Shown: piece after piece, positions 35,367 to 43,604 of the stretch | Layout of the letters: each line of letters starts with the position of its first letter | How positions within the stretch are numbered: the stretch's first letter is position 1 | Assembly: GCA_965372015.1 (NCBI GenBank) | Contig: CBDVAP010000001.1 | Span: 1-64,000 of the forward strand | Source of the DNA: JACZSB01 sp965372015 | GTDB lineage: Bacteria; Fidelibacterota; Marinisomatia; SCGC-AAA003-L08; TS1B11 | Length of the DNA stretch: 64,000 nucleotides | Direction of reading: 5' to 3' | Position numbers and translations under genes: made by a program | Notes under the pieces: generated by a model | What the model saw: only the letters and a program-made list of their open reading frames with translations | Told to the model about the DNA's origin: nothing | Database searches by the model: none

Positions 35367-36470
35367 ATGAAGGTCCAGCCGGGTATTACCATAATGATCG
35401 TGTTAGCTTTGATGGCTACCGGATGTGAGGACGATGAGCCAGTACGCGAGCAGATCGACAAAATCGTGGTGAGTCCCGGAGAGATTACGGTGTGGATCGA
35501 TTCGACCTACCAGCTGGCCGCCGAGGCTCACGACGAGAGCGGTGATATAATGTCCGCTGTGGAATTCACCTGGATCAGCGCCGACAGCCAGGTGGCTCGT
35601 GTCAGTCCGACGGGGCTGGTGACGGCGGTGAGGACGGGATTGACCACCATCGGGGCCCGAGCCGATGGCGTAGTAAGCAATGAATGCCAGGTGACCGTCA
35701 AGGAAGTGCTGCACCTGGCGGAAGCATTTCCGGCGGACTTTCCGGTCATCCGGGACCAATTGACCGGTAATCCCTTGAGCGGCTGGGGAGGGTCGGGAGA
35801 GGTGCAACGGCGGCCGGTGGTGTTCATTCACGGCAATGGGTCCAATGCCGGTAGCTGGATAACCTTCGGGGAATATCTGTTGTACCAAGGCTATGCTCCT
35901 TCGGAGCTGTGGGCCATCAGTTACCTCGACTTCCTGGGCGGTGGCTCCGCCAACGGCAATTTGGCTAACCTAGAGGATATCGATTTCTTCATCTCGGCGG
36001 TGATAACCTACACCGGCAGCGGACAGGTCGACCTGATCTGCCACTCCCTGGGTGTTACGGTGGGTCGCGCCTGGCTGAAGGCCTACGATACTTTTCCGCA
36101 GGTATCCCACTTCGTGGGCATCGCAGGGGCCAACCACGGGGTGGCCTTCTGCGCCGGCGACACGCTAAGCACGATCTGTAAGGAGCTGGGCCATCCCCAG
36201 TCGGAATTCCTCATCTGGCTGAACCAGCCGGACGAGACCCCCCACGACAGCCTGGTGCAATACCTGACCCTTTATGACGGCACCGGGGTGGACGTTTTCT
36301 TCCCGGCGCAGACGGTTATGTCCGATGGCAGTATGGCAGACCTGCGAGAATCACCACTGCTGGAGGGCGCGATCAATATCCAGCTGGCCGGATTCGGACA
36401 CGGTGGATTTCTGACCAGTCCGGTGGCCATGGACACCATCATCAGTTTTTTAGCAACCGGTGATCAGTAA
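35367..36470 (+). CDS. Lipoprotein with Big2 domain and lipase-like alpha/beta hydrolase
   Basis: 367 residues: lipoprotein signal with Cys20 (LMATGC), a Big2 domain (about 32-112) related to that of the preceding gene, then a lipase-like hydrolase (about 145-367). Catalytic-looking features are oxyanion HGNGSN, nucleophile in CHSLGV, and a late FGHGGF His. A GxSxG with Cys in place of the first Gly is common in lipase_2-type proteins. Placed at the cell surface or periplasm, it could release an acid or alcohol from an ester for import by the upstream transporter; that link is inference. Confidence 0.75.
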   Translation: MKVQPGITIMIVLALMATGCEDDEPVREQIDKIVVSPGEITVWIDSTYQLAAEAHDESGDIMSAVEFTWISADSQVARVSPTGLVTAVRTGLTTIGARADGVVSNECQVTVKEVLHLAEAFPADFPVIRDQLTGNPLSGWGGSGEVQRRPVVFIHGNGSNAGSWITFGEYLLYQGYAPSELWAISYLDFLGGGSANGNLANLEDIDFFISAVITYTGSGQVDLICHSLGVTVGRAWLKAYDTFPQVSHFVGIAGANHGVAFCAGDTLSTICKELGHPQSEFLIWLNQPDETPHDSLVQYLTLYDGTGVDVFFPAQTVMSDGSMADLRESPLLEGAINIQLAGFGHGGFLTSPVAMDTIISFLATGDQ

Positions 36471-36754
36471 TGGCGGTAGCCACAAGGTGGCATATAAGTG
36501 GAGTTGAATATCTTAAATAAATGCCTTAAATTATTATGTGGCCCAATGGCTCGGCTTTTCGCTGGATCATATAAGTGGCGACCGGAATGAAAATGGAGTC
36601 AAGGATGCTTCCGGAACTGGATATTCCACGAAGGTTTCTTAAAGCAGCAAAGGATTGAGGGCTGAACCGCCGGATCTCACAGTACTGCTTTTCACGATTC
36701 TCTAAATGAGTCTCGTTTGCTACAAACGCGAAGGTAGAATAGGAGTAAAAACGA

Positions 36755-37966
36755 ATGAATCTAACCAAGTACCTCCTGCTTAGTCTGCTGTCATTATTGT
36801 TGGCGATGTTCAGTATCGCCTGTGATAATGGAGATGGCGATGACTGGGACGAGGATAATGTCACCAGCGCGGAAGCAGTCAGGGGTGGACTGCTCTATGA
36901 TAAATGGTGGAAAGTCACCGGCACCACCGAGCCTTCCACCGACCAACCGCTATGGAGTACGCAGACCACTAACGGCCGTGATGGCGGTGACACCTGGCGC
37001 TGCAAAGAGTGCCATGGTTGGGACTATCAGGGCGCGGCCGGGGCTTACGGTTCGGGCAGCCATAAAACCGGCTTTGCGGGTGTCTGGCCGGCGCGGGCTG
37101 ATGTTTCCGAAGACGTCTTCGACCAGATCAGTGATGGCACCAACCACGACTTCAGTTCGGTACTGGCAGATGCTGACCTATACGATCTGACCAAGTTCAT
37201 CACCACTGAATTGATCGATGTGGGCACATACATCGATCTGGATACCAAGGCGGCCGACGGTAATCCCACACTTGGCATGGCCCTCTACGAGAGTACCGAC
37301 GCCAGCACCGGCGGCCAATGCATCAGCTGCCACGGAGCCGACGGCGAGAACTACGACTTTGGTGGTTTGAGTGCCCTGGCAAACGGCAATCCCTGGGAGA
37401 CCCTGCACAAGATCAGGTTCGGGCACCCGGGCAGTTCACCGGCCATGCCGTCTACCGTTACCAAGGGCATCGCGGACCCGGACGCAGTGGATATCCTGGC
37501 CTACGCTCAAACCGGCCTGGCACTCAATGGCGCCGGACTTATTGGAACCTGGGTGGCAAACGAGTCAACTGGTGATCTGGGCAATACAGGTGTGGGTAGC
37601 GGTTCACTGGCCGGGGCCGGCTGGAGCAACTACACCATGACAATGACCTTGGCGGGCACCTTCCTTATCTCCGGAAGCAATCCGTACGATGCTACCGGTG
37701 CAATCACCTACAGCGGGACCGTCACCATAGATCCCAGCGCCAGTCCGGAGGAGATCAACCTGACTATTACGGAAAGTAGTAATGAGTTCTTCTTCACCAT
37801 CGCCGATTCACTACAACCGGCCCAACCGGGAATCTTCGAATTGAATGCGGCTGGAGATGAGCTGACCATCCAGTGGGGCGCCACGGCGTTCGGCATCCCC
37901 CGCCCGACGGCCTTTATGGTTGACTCTAATGGCGTCTATGACTCCGGTACGTTGGTGAAACAATAG
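36755..37966 (+). CDS. Dihaem c-type cytochrome lipoprotein
   Basis: 403 residues with lipoprotein Cys23 (FSIAC) followed by an acidic linker. Two c-type haem sites are visible: CKECH at 83-87 and CISCH at 189-193, each in a cytochrome-c-like context (HKTGFAGVWPARADVSEDVF, then ALANGNPWETLHKIRFGHPG). The C-terminal about 130 residues are beta-rich (GTWVANESTGDLG onward), a domain I do not recognise. AGGAG about 9 nt upstream. It probably carries electrons at the outer face of a membrane; no partner oxidase or reductase is adjacent. Confidence 0.78.
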   Translation: MNLTKYLLLSLLSLLLAMFSIACDNGDGDDWDEDNVTSAEAVRGGLLYDKWWKVTGTTEPSTDQPLWSTQTTNGRDGGDTWRCKECHGWDYQGAAGAYGSGSHKTGFAGVWPARADVSEDVFDQISDGTNHDFSSVLADADLYDLTKFITTELIDVGTYIDLDTKAADGNPTLGMALYESTDASTGGQCISCHGADGENYDFGGLSALANGNPWETLHKIRFGHPGSSPAMPSTVTKGIADPDAVDILAYAQTGLALNGAGLIGTWVANESTGDLGNTGVGSGSLAGAGWSNYTMTMTLAGTFLISGSNPYDATGAITYSGTVTIDPSASPEEINLTITESSNEFFFTIADSLQPAQPGIFELNAAGDELTIQWGATAFGIPRPTAFMVDSNGVYDSGTLVKQ

Positions 37967-37976
37967 ACCATAAAGT

Positions 37977-38007
37977 CGAGGTAGCCCCCAGATTGGGGGC
38001 TACCTCG
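37977..38007 (+). terminator. Terminator-like hairpin after the cytochrome gene
   Basis: A perfect 14-bp stem (CGAGGTAGCCCCCA with its complement) closes a 3-nt loop, 10 bases after the stop. There is no T-run, so it may act as a 3'-end stabiliser or factor-dependent terminator. Confidence 0.6.
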
Positions 38008-38054
38008 GCCCGGGATTGGATAAAGATCCTGAGGAGATTTTATTCAGTGGCCCT

Positions 38055-38169
38055 AAGATGGCGCGGCTGAAGTAAGGCGACGTTCAATCTAACGCCACTT
38101 TCCCGGATACGCTCCGGATACGCACAGAAATTTCACGACCGGCGGCTGCCTTCTTTTCGACCTGGCAAC
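38055..38169 (+). repeat. Tail-plus-GGATACG repeat, copy R2
   Basis: Begins AAG ATG GCG CGG CTG AAG TAA (KMARLK-stop, 38055-38075), a decayed copy of the SIKMVLLK end of the gene at 38944. GGATACG follows at 38105-38111 and 38116-38122, 29 nt after the stop and 11 bp apart. The last 45 bases match R1. It abuts a tRNA 3' end. Confidence 0.6.
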
Positions 38170-38197
38170 AGGAGTTCGATTCTCCTACGGGCTACCA
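38170..38197 (+). tRNA. 3' end of a tRNA (T-arm plus acceptor strand only)
   Basis: A T-stem of 5 bp (AGGAG/CTCCT) closes a canonical 7-nt T-loop TTCGATT, followed by acceptor strand ACGGGCT, discriminator A and encoded CCA. No matching 5' acceptor (AGCCCGT) is found upstream, so this is a fragment, not a functional gene. tRNA 3' ends are standard integration targets. Confidence 0.55.
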
Positions 38198-38202
38198 ACG
38201 AT

Positions 38203-38247
38203 ATCCCCGTCGAGAACCTCGGTTTTCGTCGGGGATTATATTTTTAT
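38203..38247 (+). terminator. Rho-independent terminator after the tRNA fragment
   Basis: A stem of about 14 bp (ATCCCCGTCGA with TCGTCGGGGAT, one mismatch, extended inside by weak pairs) and a 6-nt loop, followed by a T-rich run. It sits where a tRNA terminator would. Confidence 0.6.
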
Positions 38248-38260
38248 GATCTGCGACTCT

Positions 38261-38292
38261 CAGCCCAAACAACCCCAGACAACCCCAAACAA
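38261..38292. repeat. Three tandem 10-bp repeats (AACCCCAAAC consensus)
   Basis: CAGCCCAAAC, AACCCCAGAC and AACCCCAAAC occur in tandem, just after a tRNA end and terminator and before a lone GGATACG (38307-38313). This arrangement resembles arm-type integrase sites, but no integrase gene is present. Confidence 0.4.
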
Positions 38293-38422
38293 ATGTACTT
38301 CTTGCCGGATACGCATTAATCAATCGTTTGAGGGGATGGTGTACCCTAAGGTAACAGACTGATGGTACTATGGAAGTTTCTTTTCACCGCACAGAGATTT
38401 ACTTCACGTACAATACCGGGCA

Positions 38423-38439
38423 ACGGACTCATAATCCGT
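38423..38439 (+). other. tRNA-Met-like anticodon arm fragment
   Basis: ACGGA-CTCATAA-TCCGT forms a 5-bp stem and 7-nt loop with a CAT anticodon, but no T-arm or acceptor arm is present around it. The 15 bases ACTCATAATCCGTTG (38427-38441) recur exactly at 55719-55733 in the tRNA half there. Confidence 0.4.
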
Positions 38440-38805
38440 TGATGAACGACTCGCTTCCATAGATCGCGATGCCCTCGAAACAGACAACGCAGTCATCTGG
38501 TTAGTACAAAGTGGGCATAGTTATTCACCTGGTTTTTCATTCCTCCAATATGCCGCTCCCTTGTTGTGGGCTGTAAAACCTGCTTAAATCATATTCTGCC
38601 ACAGTGACAGTCATCACCGATTTGGTCCCACTACGGTCCCACGGTTTGCTAAGGTATTGATAATCAGTGGCGTTCGTCGGGTTGATAGGCCGAAGAATTA
38701 CGATTGACACTAGCACTTATCGTTGTCTTACACAATTCCAATCGAATACTCTGGGGAGGGATTGGAGGATCAGTCAGGACGGCCCGCTCGACCCTACAAT
38801 ATCTT

Positions 38806-38881
38806 CACCAATTAAGGTTTTCCCCGATTGATTTTTTCGTTCTGTCTTACCACCAATTAAGGTTTTCCCCGATTGATTTTT
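38806..38881. repeat. Pair of 31-bp direct repeats upstream of the giant secreted-protein gene
   Basis: The 31-base unit starting CACCAATTAAGGTTTTCCCC occurs at 38806-38836 and again, identical, at 38851-38881 (45-bp period). They lie 63 bases before the start of the 38944 gene, suitable for tandem regulator binding, or left by a small duplication. Confidence 0.55.
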
Positions 38882-38943
38882 GCAAACGGTGCCTGTACCA
38901 TTACAATTGACAGGGACCGTGCATCCATCAGAATGAGCATTAT

Positions 38944-41900
38944 ATGAACGTCCAGTGTAAGACCAAAGCCCAACTGATCCTTGGCCTCCAACAAGCCAGG
39001 ACCCGAACGGACTGTACCCTAATCCTCCTCACGATTATATCCCTGGCGGGTTCTAGTACCGCCCGGGCTCAGGTGCCTGGCGATTTAGACAGCACCTTCA
39101 ATAGCGTCGGCTTTGTGATCACACCCATCGGTACCAGTAATGATATAGCCAATGCCGTTGCTATCCAAGCGGACGGGAAAATCGTGGCAGGTGGATATTT
39201 AGTAATACCTCCCGATGTTCTTGAGGGTGTGGATATGGGTTTGGTGCGCTACAATATCGACGGTTCACTGGACAATAGCTTCGGGATCGGCGGCAAGGTG
39301 GTCTCTGATCTCGACTATGCCGATGAACAGATCAATTGGGTCGGTATCCAACCAGACGGCAAAATCGTGGTGGCTGGGGAAGTGTACAATTTTAACAACC
39401 TCAATAGGGATTTTCTGGTGGCCCGTTACCTTTCAGACGGCACCCTGGATTCGAGCTTCGCCACCAACGGCTGGGCGTTCACTCAAATCGGACCCGGTCA
39501 TGAACAGGGTTTGGCGGGCGCCTTGCAGACCGATGGCAAGATTGTGGTCGTCGGCCTCTCAGTTGATGGTGGCGGTAGCCAATATTTTGCTACGGTCCGA
39601 TATAACAGTGATGGCTCTGTGGACACCGCCTTCGGTACCGGGGGAAAAATATCCACGCCCATAGATGGGAATCAAGGTTTAGCCAATGCGGTTACCATAC
39701 AAACGGACGGGAAAATCCTTGTGACGGGGAACCACGTCAATAGTGGTAAATCGGACCTGGCTGTGGTCCGCTTCAACACCGACGGCTCACTGGACAATGG
39801 ATTCGGCACTAACGGGATCGTCAACATGGCCGGCGGGTCTTTCGGTGGGTTTCCCGAGGCTATCGCAGTCCAATCCAATGGGAAGATTATCCTGGGTGGG
39901 TATTACTACACCATAGCCAACTACACTGATACTGATTTTTTCGTCAAGCGGCTCAATAGCGACGGGACCGTGGATACCAGCTTCGGCACCGCTGGTGAAA
40001 CGATCACAGTCATTGGCGCAAGTCACGATCGGGTATTTGCCATGGCACTTCAACCCACCGGGAAGATCGTGGTGGTAGGTGATTACATGGACCCGAATCC
40101 CCCATATTACTCAAATATCGCTTTTGTGCAGTATACCAGCGGCGGCAGTTTAGACACGACTTTTGGGGATAGCGGGATTGTTACCATGTCGGTTGGTCCC
40201 GGGAGTGATAGTCCAGTCGATGTAGGTCTCCAGTCAGACGGGAAGATTGTTTTAGCAGGGGATTCTTATAACGGTAGTAACAATGATTTTCTCGTTTTGC
40301 GCTACATTGGGGATCGGCCCCCGCTGGCAATAAATGACACTGCAGCTACGCCGGAGGATACTGCCCGGAGCGTCGTCCTGCTTGATAATGATTCCGATCC
40401 CGACAATGATCCCTTTGCCATATCCAGTGTAGGCCAGGGTGCCCAGGGTACGGTTGCAATTGATCCCGGCGATACCTCGGTGACCTATACTCCTGGCGCC
40501 GACTTCACTGGCGCCGACAGTTTCTCGTACGTGATCACCGACGGCATTCTCAATGACACGGCCACCGTATATATGACCGTCACCACCGTAAATGATCCTC
40601 CGGTGATTACCTCGGCCGACAGCGCTGATGCTATGGAGGATATGTATTTCGTCTACCGTGCGACGGCGGATGACCCGGACGGACCATCGCTCAGTTGGAC
40701 TTTCGACCAGCTGCCTTCGTCGTGGCTGTCTGCTGCCGCGGACAGCGTGTATGGCACTCCTATTGAGGGGACTGCGGATACTTCCTTCCGGGTGATCGCG
40801 TTTGATGGTGAGTGGCGGGATACGCTGGTGGTGACCTTAACGGTGGCGCCCTACAACGATCCACCGGTAGCGGTGAATGATAATGTAACTACATCTGAAG
40901 ATGTCCCGGTTACCGTATGGGTTGTCGAGAACGACAGTGATCCGGAAGGTATGCCGTTGACGTTGGGAGCGGGACTGGTGGCTCTACCCTTCCATGGCGA
41001 GGTGGTGATCGAAGCCGGGGACACGACTTTGACTTTCACGCCGGACAGCAACTACTTCGGTAACGATACCCTTAAGTATAGAATTAGTGATGGATATTTA
41101 AGCGATACCGCCACAGTATATATAACCGTAACCCCGGTGAATGACGTTCCGGCCCTCGCCGCCCCCGCCGATACGACCATTAATGAGGATGCCGGGGAGC
41201 AGATAGTGAATCTCACCGGTATCGGCGCCGGGGCGGCCAACGAGGACCAGTTTCTGGTCGTTACGGCCACCTCCAGCGATCCAGGCCTGATCCCGCATCC
41301 GGCTGTGACCTACACCAGTCCCAATACTTCGGGGTCGCTCGCTATTATCCCTGTAACCAACACAAGCGGCACTGTTACCATCACTGTCAAGGTGAAGGAC
41401 GATGGTGGTACTGCCGATGGTGGTGTGGACTCCACCCTGACCAGTTTCACCGTCACGGTAAACTCGGTGAACGACGCCCCTACCATTGATGCCCTCAGCG
41501 ACGCGACCATCAATGAGGATGCCAGTGAGCAGCTAGTGAGCCTATCCGGTATTGGCCCAGGAGCTGCCAATGAGAGCCAGGACTTGACCGTCACGGCCAC
41601 TTCCAGCAATCCGGGCCTGGTCCCCCATCCAGCGGTAACCTACACCACTCCCGAGGCCACCGGTTCATTGAGCTACACGCCGGCGCCCGACGGTTATGGC
41701 ACAGCCGTAATTATGGTGAAGGTGAAAGACGATGGCGGGACGGCCAATGGAGGCCTGGACACCTCCATAATTAGTTTCACCGTTACGGTAAGTCCGGAGA
41801 ACGACGCTCCGGAGATTACCTCTACCGACAGTACTACTATCATGGAGCATGAGTATTACGTCTACCGTGCGACGGCGGATGATCCGGATGGACCATCGCT

Positions 41901-43581
41901 CAGTTGGACCTTCGATCAGTTGCCTTCCTGGGTGTTCTGGAACACCAACGCCGATAGCGTGTCTGGCACGCCGGATGAGGGGACGGCCGACACCTTGTTC
42001 CGGGTGATCGCGTTTGATGGTGAGTTGCGGGATACGCTGGTAGTAACCCTAAAAGTGGTGCCGGTAAGTAATCCGCCATTGGCCGCCAGTGATGCCGCTA
42101 GTACTCCTGAAGACACGGCGGTGACAATATTCGTGCTGGCCAACGACAGTGATCCGGAAGGGGCGCCGTTGACGTTGGATTCGGCCCTGGTGACTCCACC
42201 TCGCCATGGTGAGGCGCTGATCGACGCCGGGGACACGACCCTGACCTACACGCCGGCGAACGACTACTTCGGTGGTGATACCCTGGAGTACCGGGTCAGC
42301 GACGGATATCTGAGCGACACGGCCACGGTTTATGTCACGGTAACACCGGTTAATGACCCGCCGGCAATCACCTCTGTTGCCGCGGATACGGCCAGGGAGG
42401 ATGAGTATTTCGTTTACCATGCGACGGCGGATGATCCGGATGGACCATCGCCATCCTGGATATTCTTGGCTCTTCCTGGCTGGGTGGAAGGTTTTGCCGC
42501 CGACAGTATGTTCGGCACTCCCGGTGAGGGCGCGGGAGATACCTCCTTTGTGGTGATCGCCGATGACGGGTTGGCCGCCGATACCTTGCAGGTGGTTGTG
42601 CTTGTGGTTCCGGTGAACGATCCACCGGTCGCGGTTAACGATATGGTGATCACTCCTGAGGACACTACTATCATCCTGGCGGTGCTGAAGAATGACTATG
42701 ACGTGGATGGGGATACCCTGTCGATTGTGGCTGTCTCTGATCCCGCCAATGGCCGGATCCAAATGAATGGCGACAGCACGGTCACCTACCAGCCGGATAC
42801 CGATTTTCACGGGCTAGACAGTTTGGTCTATATAGTAACGGATCGGAACGCTGCCTACAATACCGGCAAGGTCTACTTAATCGTCACACCGGTGAACGAT
42901 GCCCCCGGGACTTTTGCCGTGGTAACCATCACTGGAGATTCTACTATCCAAATATCCAGTGAGATGTTAGCCGACAGCCTGGTCTTCCGCTGGACCCGTA
43001 CCACTGATGTGGACGGTGACAGCGTATGGTATATCTTTGATCTGGACGACGGGTTGAGTCTGCTTGGTTTTGGTGAGGTAGCGGATACAATGATGAGTAT
43101 TAGCCTTGATACCCTAATCAGCTGGATCCATCAGACCGGGCTAACGTCGATTTCCGGCACTTGGGACCTCTTCGCCACCGACGGGGAAGACACCACCTGG
43201 GTGGAGGGTGGACCATTTGAACTGACCGTGGATATTTCCACCCTAGACATCCGCGATCTAATGGGTATTCCTGAAGAATTCGCCCTCCACCAGAATTATC
43301 CTAACCCCTTTAATCCCGTTACCACCCTGCAGTATGACCTGCCCCACCAGGCGGAGGTGTGGTTCACTATCTACGACCTCCTGGGCAGGGAAGTGGCGAG
43401 GCTGGTAAATGGCTCCCAACAACCGGGATACTATCAGATCGTGTGGAATGGTAGAACTGCAAGTGGTCGTGAATTACCCTCCGGCATCTACATCGCCCGG
43501 TTGCATGCCACGCCAACCCCGCCAACGGCGGGGGTGACACCGGAGTACACCCGCAGTATCAAGATGGTGCTGCTAAAATAG
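38944..43581 (+). CDS. Giant secreted delta-60 repeat / cadherin-like protein with type IX-like C-terminal domain
   Basis: 1545 residues. A long N-terminus with hydrophobic signal (cleavage near ARA) precedes about seven delta-60 repeats (VRYNxDGSLDxxFG, IQxDGKIVVAG), expected to form a beta-propeller to about residue 460. There follow several Ig/cadherin-like units with the repeated PEDTAxxxxVLxNDSDP motif, some nearly identical to each other in DNA. The C-terminus is a sorting-type domain: FALHQNYPNPFNPVTT, IYDLLGREV, then SGIYIARL and SIKMVLLK. It is likely exported and attached to the surface. Weak ribosome-binding site. The next gene starts 23 bases on, so the two form an operon. Confidence 0.85.
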   Translation: MNVQCKTKAQLILGLQQARTRTDCTLILLTIISLAGSSTARAQVPGDLDSTFNSVGFVITPIGTSNDIANAVAIQADGKIVAGGYLVIPPDVLEGVDMGLVRYNIDGSLDNSFGIGGKVVSDLDYADEQINWVGIQPDGKIVVAGEVYNFNNLNRDFLVARYLSDGTLDSSFATNGWAFTQIGPGHEQGLAGALQTDGKIVVVGLSVDGGGSQYFATVRYNSDGSVDTAFGTGGKISTPIDGNQGLANAVTIQTDGKILVTGNHVNSGKSDLAVVRFNTDGSLDNGFGTNGIVNMAGGSFGGFPEAIAVQSNGKIILGGYYYTIANYTDTDFFVKRLNSDGTVDTSFGTAGETITVIGASHDRVFAMALQPTGKIVVVGDYMDPNPPYYSNIAFVQYTSGGSLDTTFGDSGIVTMSVGPGSDSPVDVGLQSDGKIVLAGDSYNGSNNDFLVLRYIGDRPPLAINDTAATPEDTARSVVLLDNDSDPDNDPFAISSVGQGAQGTVAIDPGDTSVTYTPGADFTGADSFSYVITDGILNDTATVYMTVTTVNDPPVITSADSADAMEDMYFVYRATADDPDGPSLSWTFDQLPSSWLSAAADSVYGTPIEGTADTSFRVIAFDGEWRDTLVVTLTVAPYNDPPVAVNDNVTTSEDVPVTVWVVENDSDPEGMPLTLGAGLVALPFHGEVVIEAGDTTLTFTPDSNYFGNDTLKYRISDGYLSDTATVYITVTPVNDVPALAAPADTTINEDAGEQIVNLTGIGAGAANEDQFLVVTATSSDPGLIPHPAVTYTSPNTSGSLAIIPVTNTSGTVTITVKVKDDGGTADGGVDSTLTSFTVTVNSVNDAPTIDALSDATINEDASEQLVSLSGIGPGAANESQDLTVTATSSNPGLVPHPAVTYTTPEATGSLSYTPAPDGYGTAVIMVKVKDDGGTANGGLDTSIISFTVTVSPENDAPEITSTDSTTIMEHEYYVYRATADDPDGPSLSWTFDQLPSWVFWNTNADSVSGTPDEGTADTLFRVIAFDGELRDTLVVTLKVVPVSNPPLAASDAASTPEDTAVTIFVLANDSDPEGAPLTLDSALVTPPRHGEALIDAGDTTLTYTPANDYFGGDTLEYRVSDGYLSDTATVYVTVTPVNDPPAITSVAADTAREDEYFVYHATADDPDGPSPSWIFLALPGWVEGFAADSMFGTPGEGAGDTSFVVIADDGLAADTLQVVVLVVPVNDPPVAVNDMVITPEDTTIILAVLKNDYDVDGDTLSIVAVSDPANGRIQMNGDSTVTYQPDTDFHGLDSLVYIVTDRNAAYNTGKVYLIVTPVNDAPGTFAVVTITGDSTIQISSEMLADSLVFRWTRTTDVDGDSVWYIFDLDDGLSLLGFGEVADTMMSISLDTLISWIHQTGLTSISGTWDLFATDGEDTTWVEGGPFELTVDISTLDIRDLMGIPEEFALHQNYPNPFNPVTTLQYDLPHQAEVWFTIYDLLGREVARLVNGSQQPGYYQIVWNGRTASGRELPSGIYIARLHATPTPPTAGVTPEYTRSIKMVLLK

Positions 43582-43604
43582 TATCAAACGATACTCAAGG
43601 AATC

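Larger units (their letters stand above)
37967..38943. other. Complex intergenic region with repeats and tRNA fragments
   Basis: Nearly 1 kb without a credible gene. It holds, in order, a terminator-like hairpin, repeat R2, a tRNA 3' end, a second terminator, a 10-bp triple repeat, an anticodon arm matching tRNA-Met, and a 31-bp direct repeat. These are listed individually. The collection looks like a recombination or integration hotspot. Confidence 0.6.

Noticed and set aside
38261..38292. A possible CRISPR-like array (10-bp units)
   Set aside because: Units are too short and contiguous, with no spacers and no cas genes in the window.
38704..38910. A 68-codon frame before the giant secreted protein
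   Set aside because: Its apparent internal repetition comes from the 31-bp DNA direct repeat, not from a protein domain.
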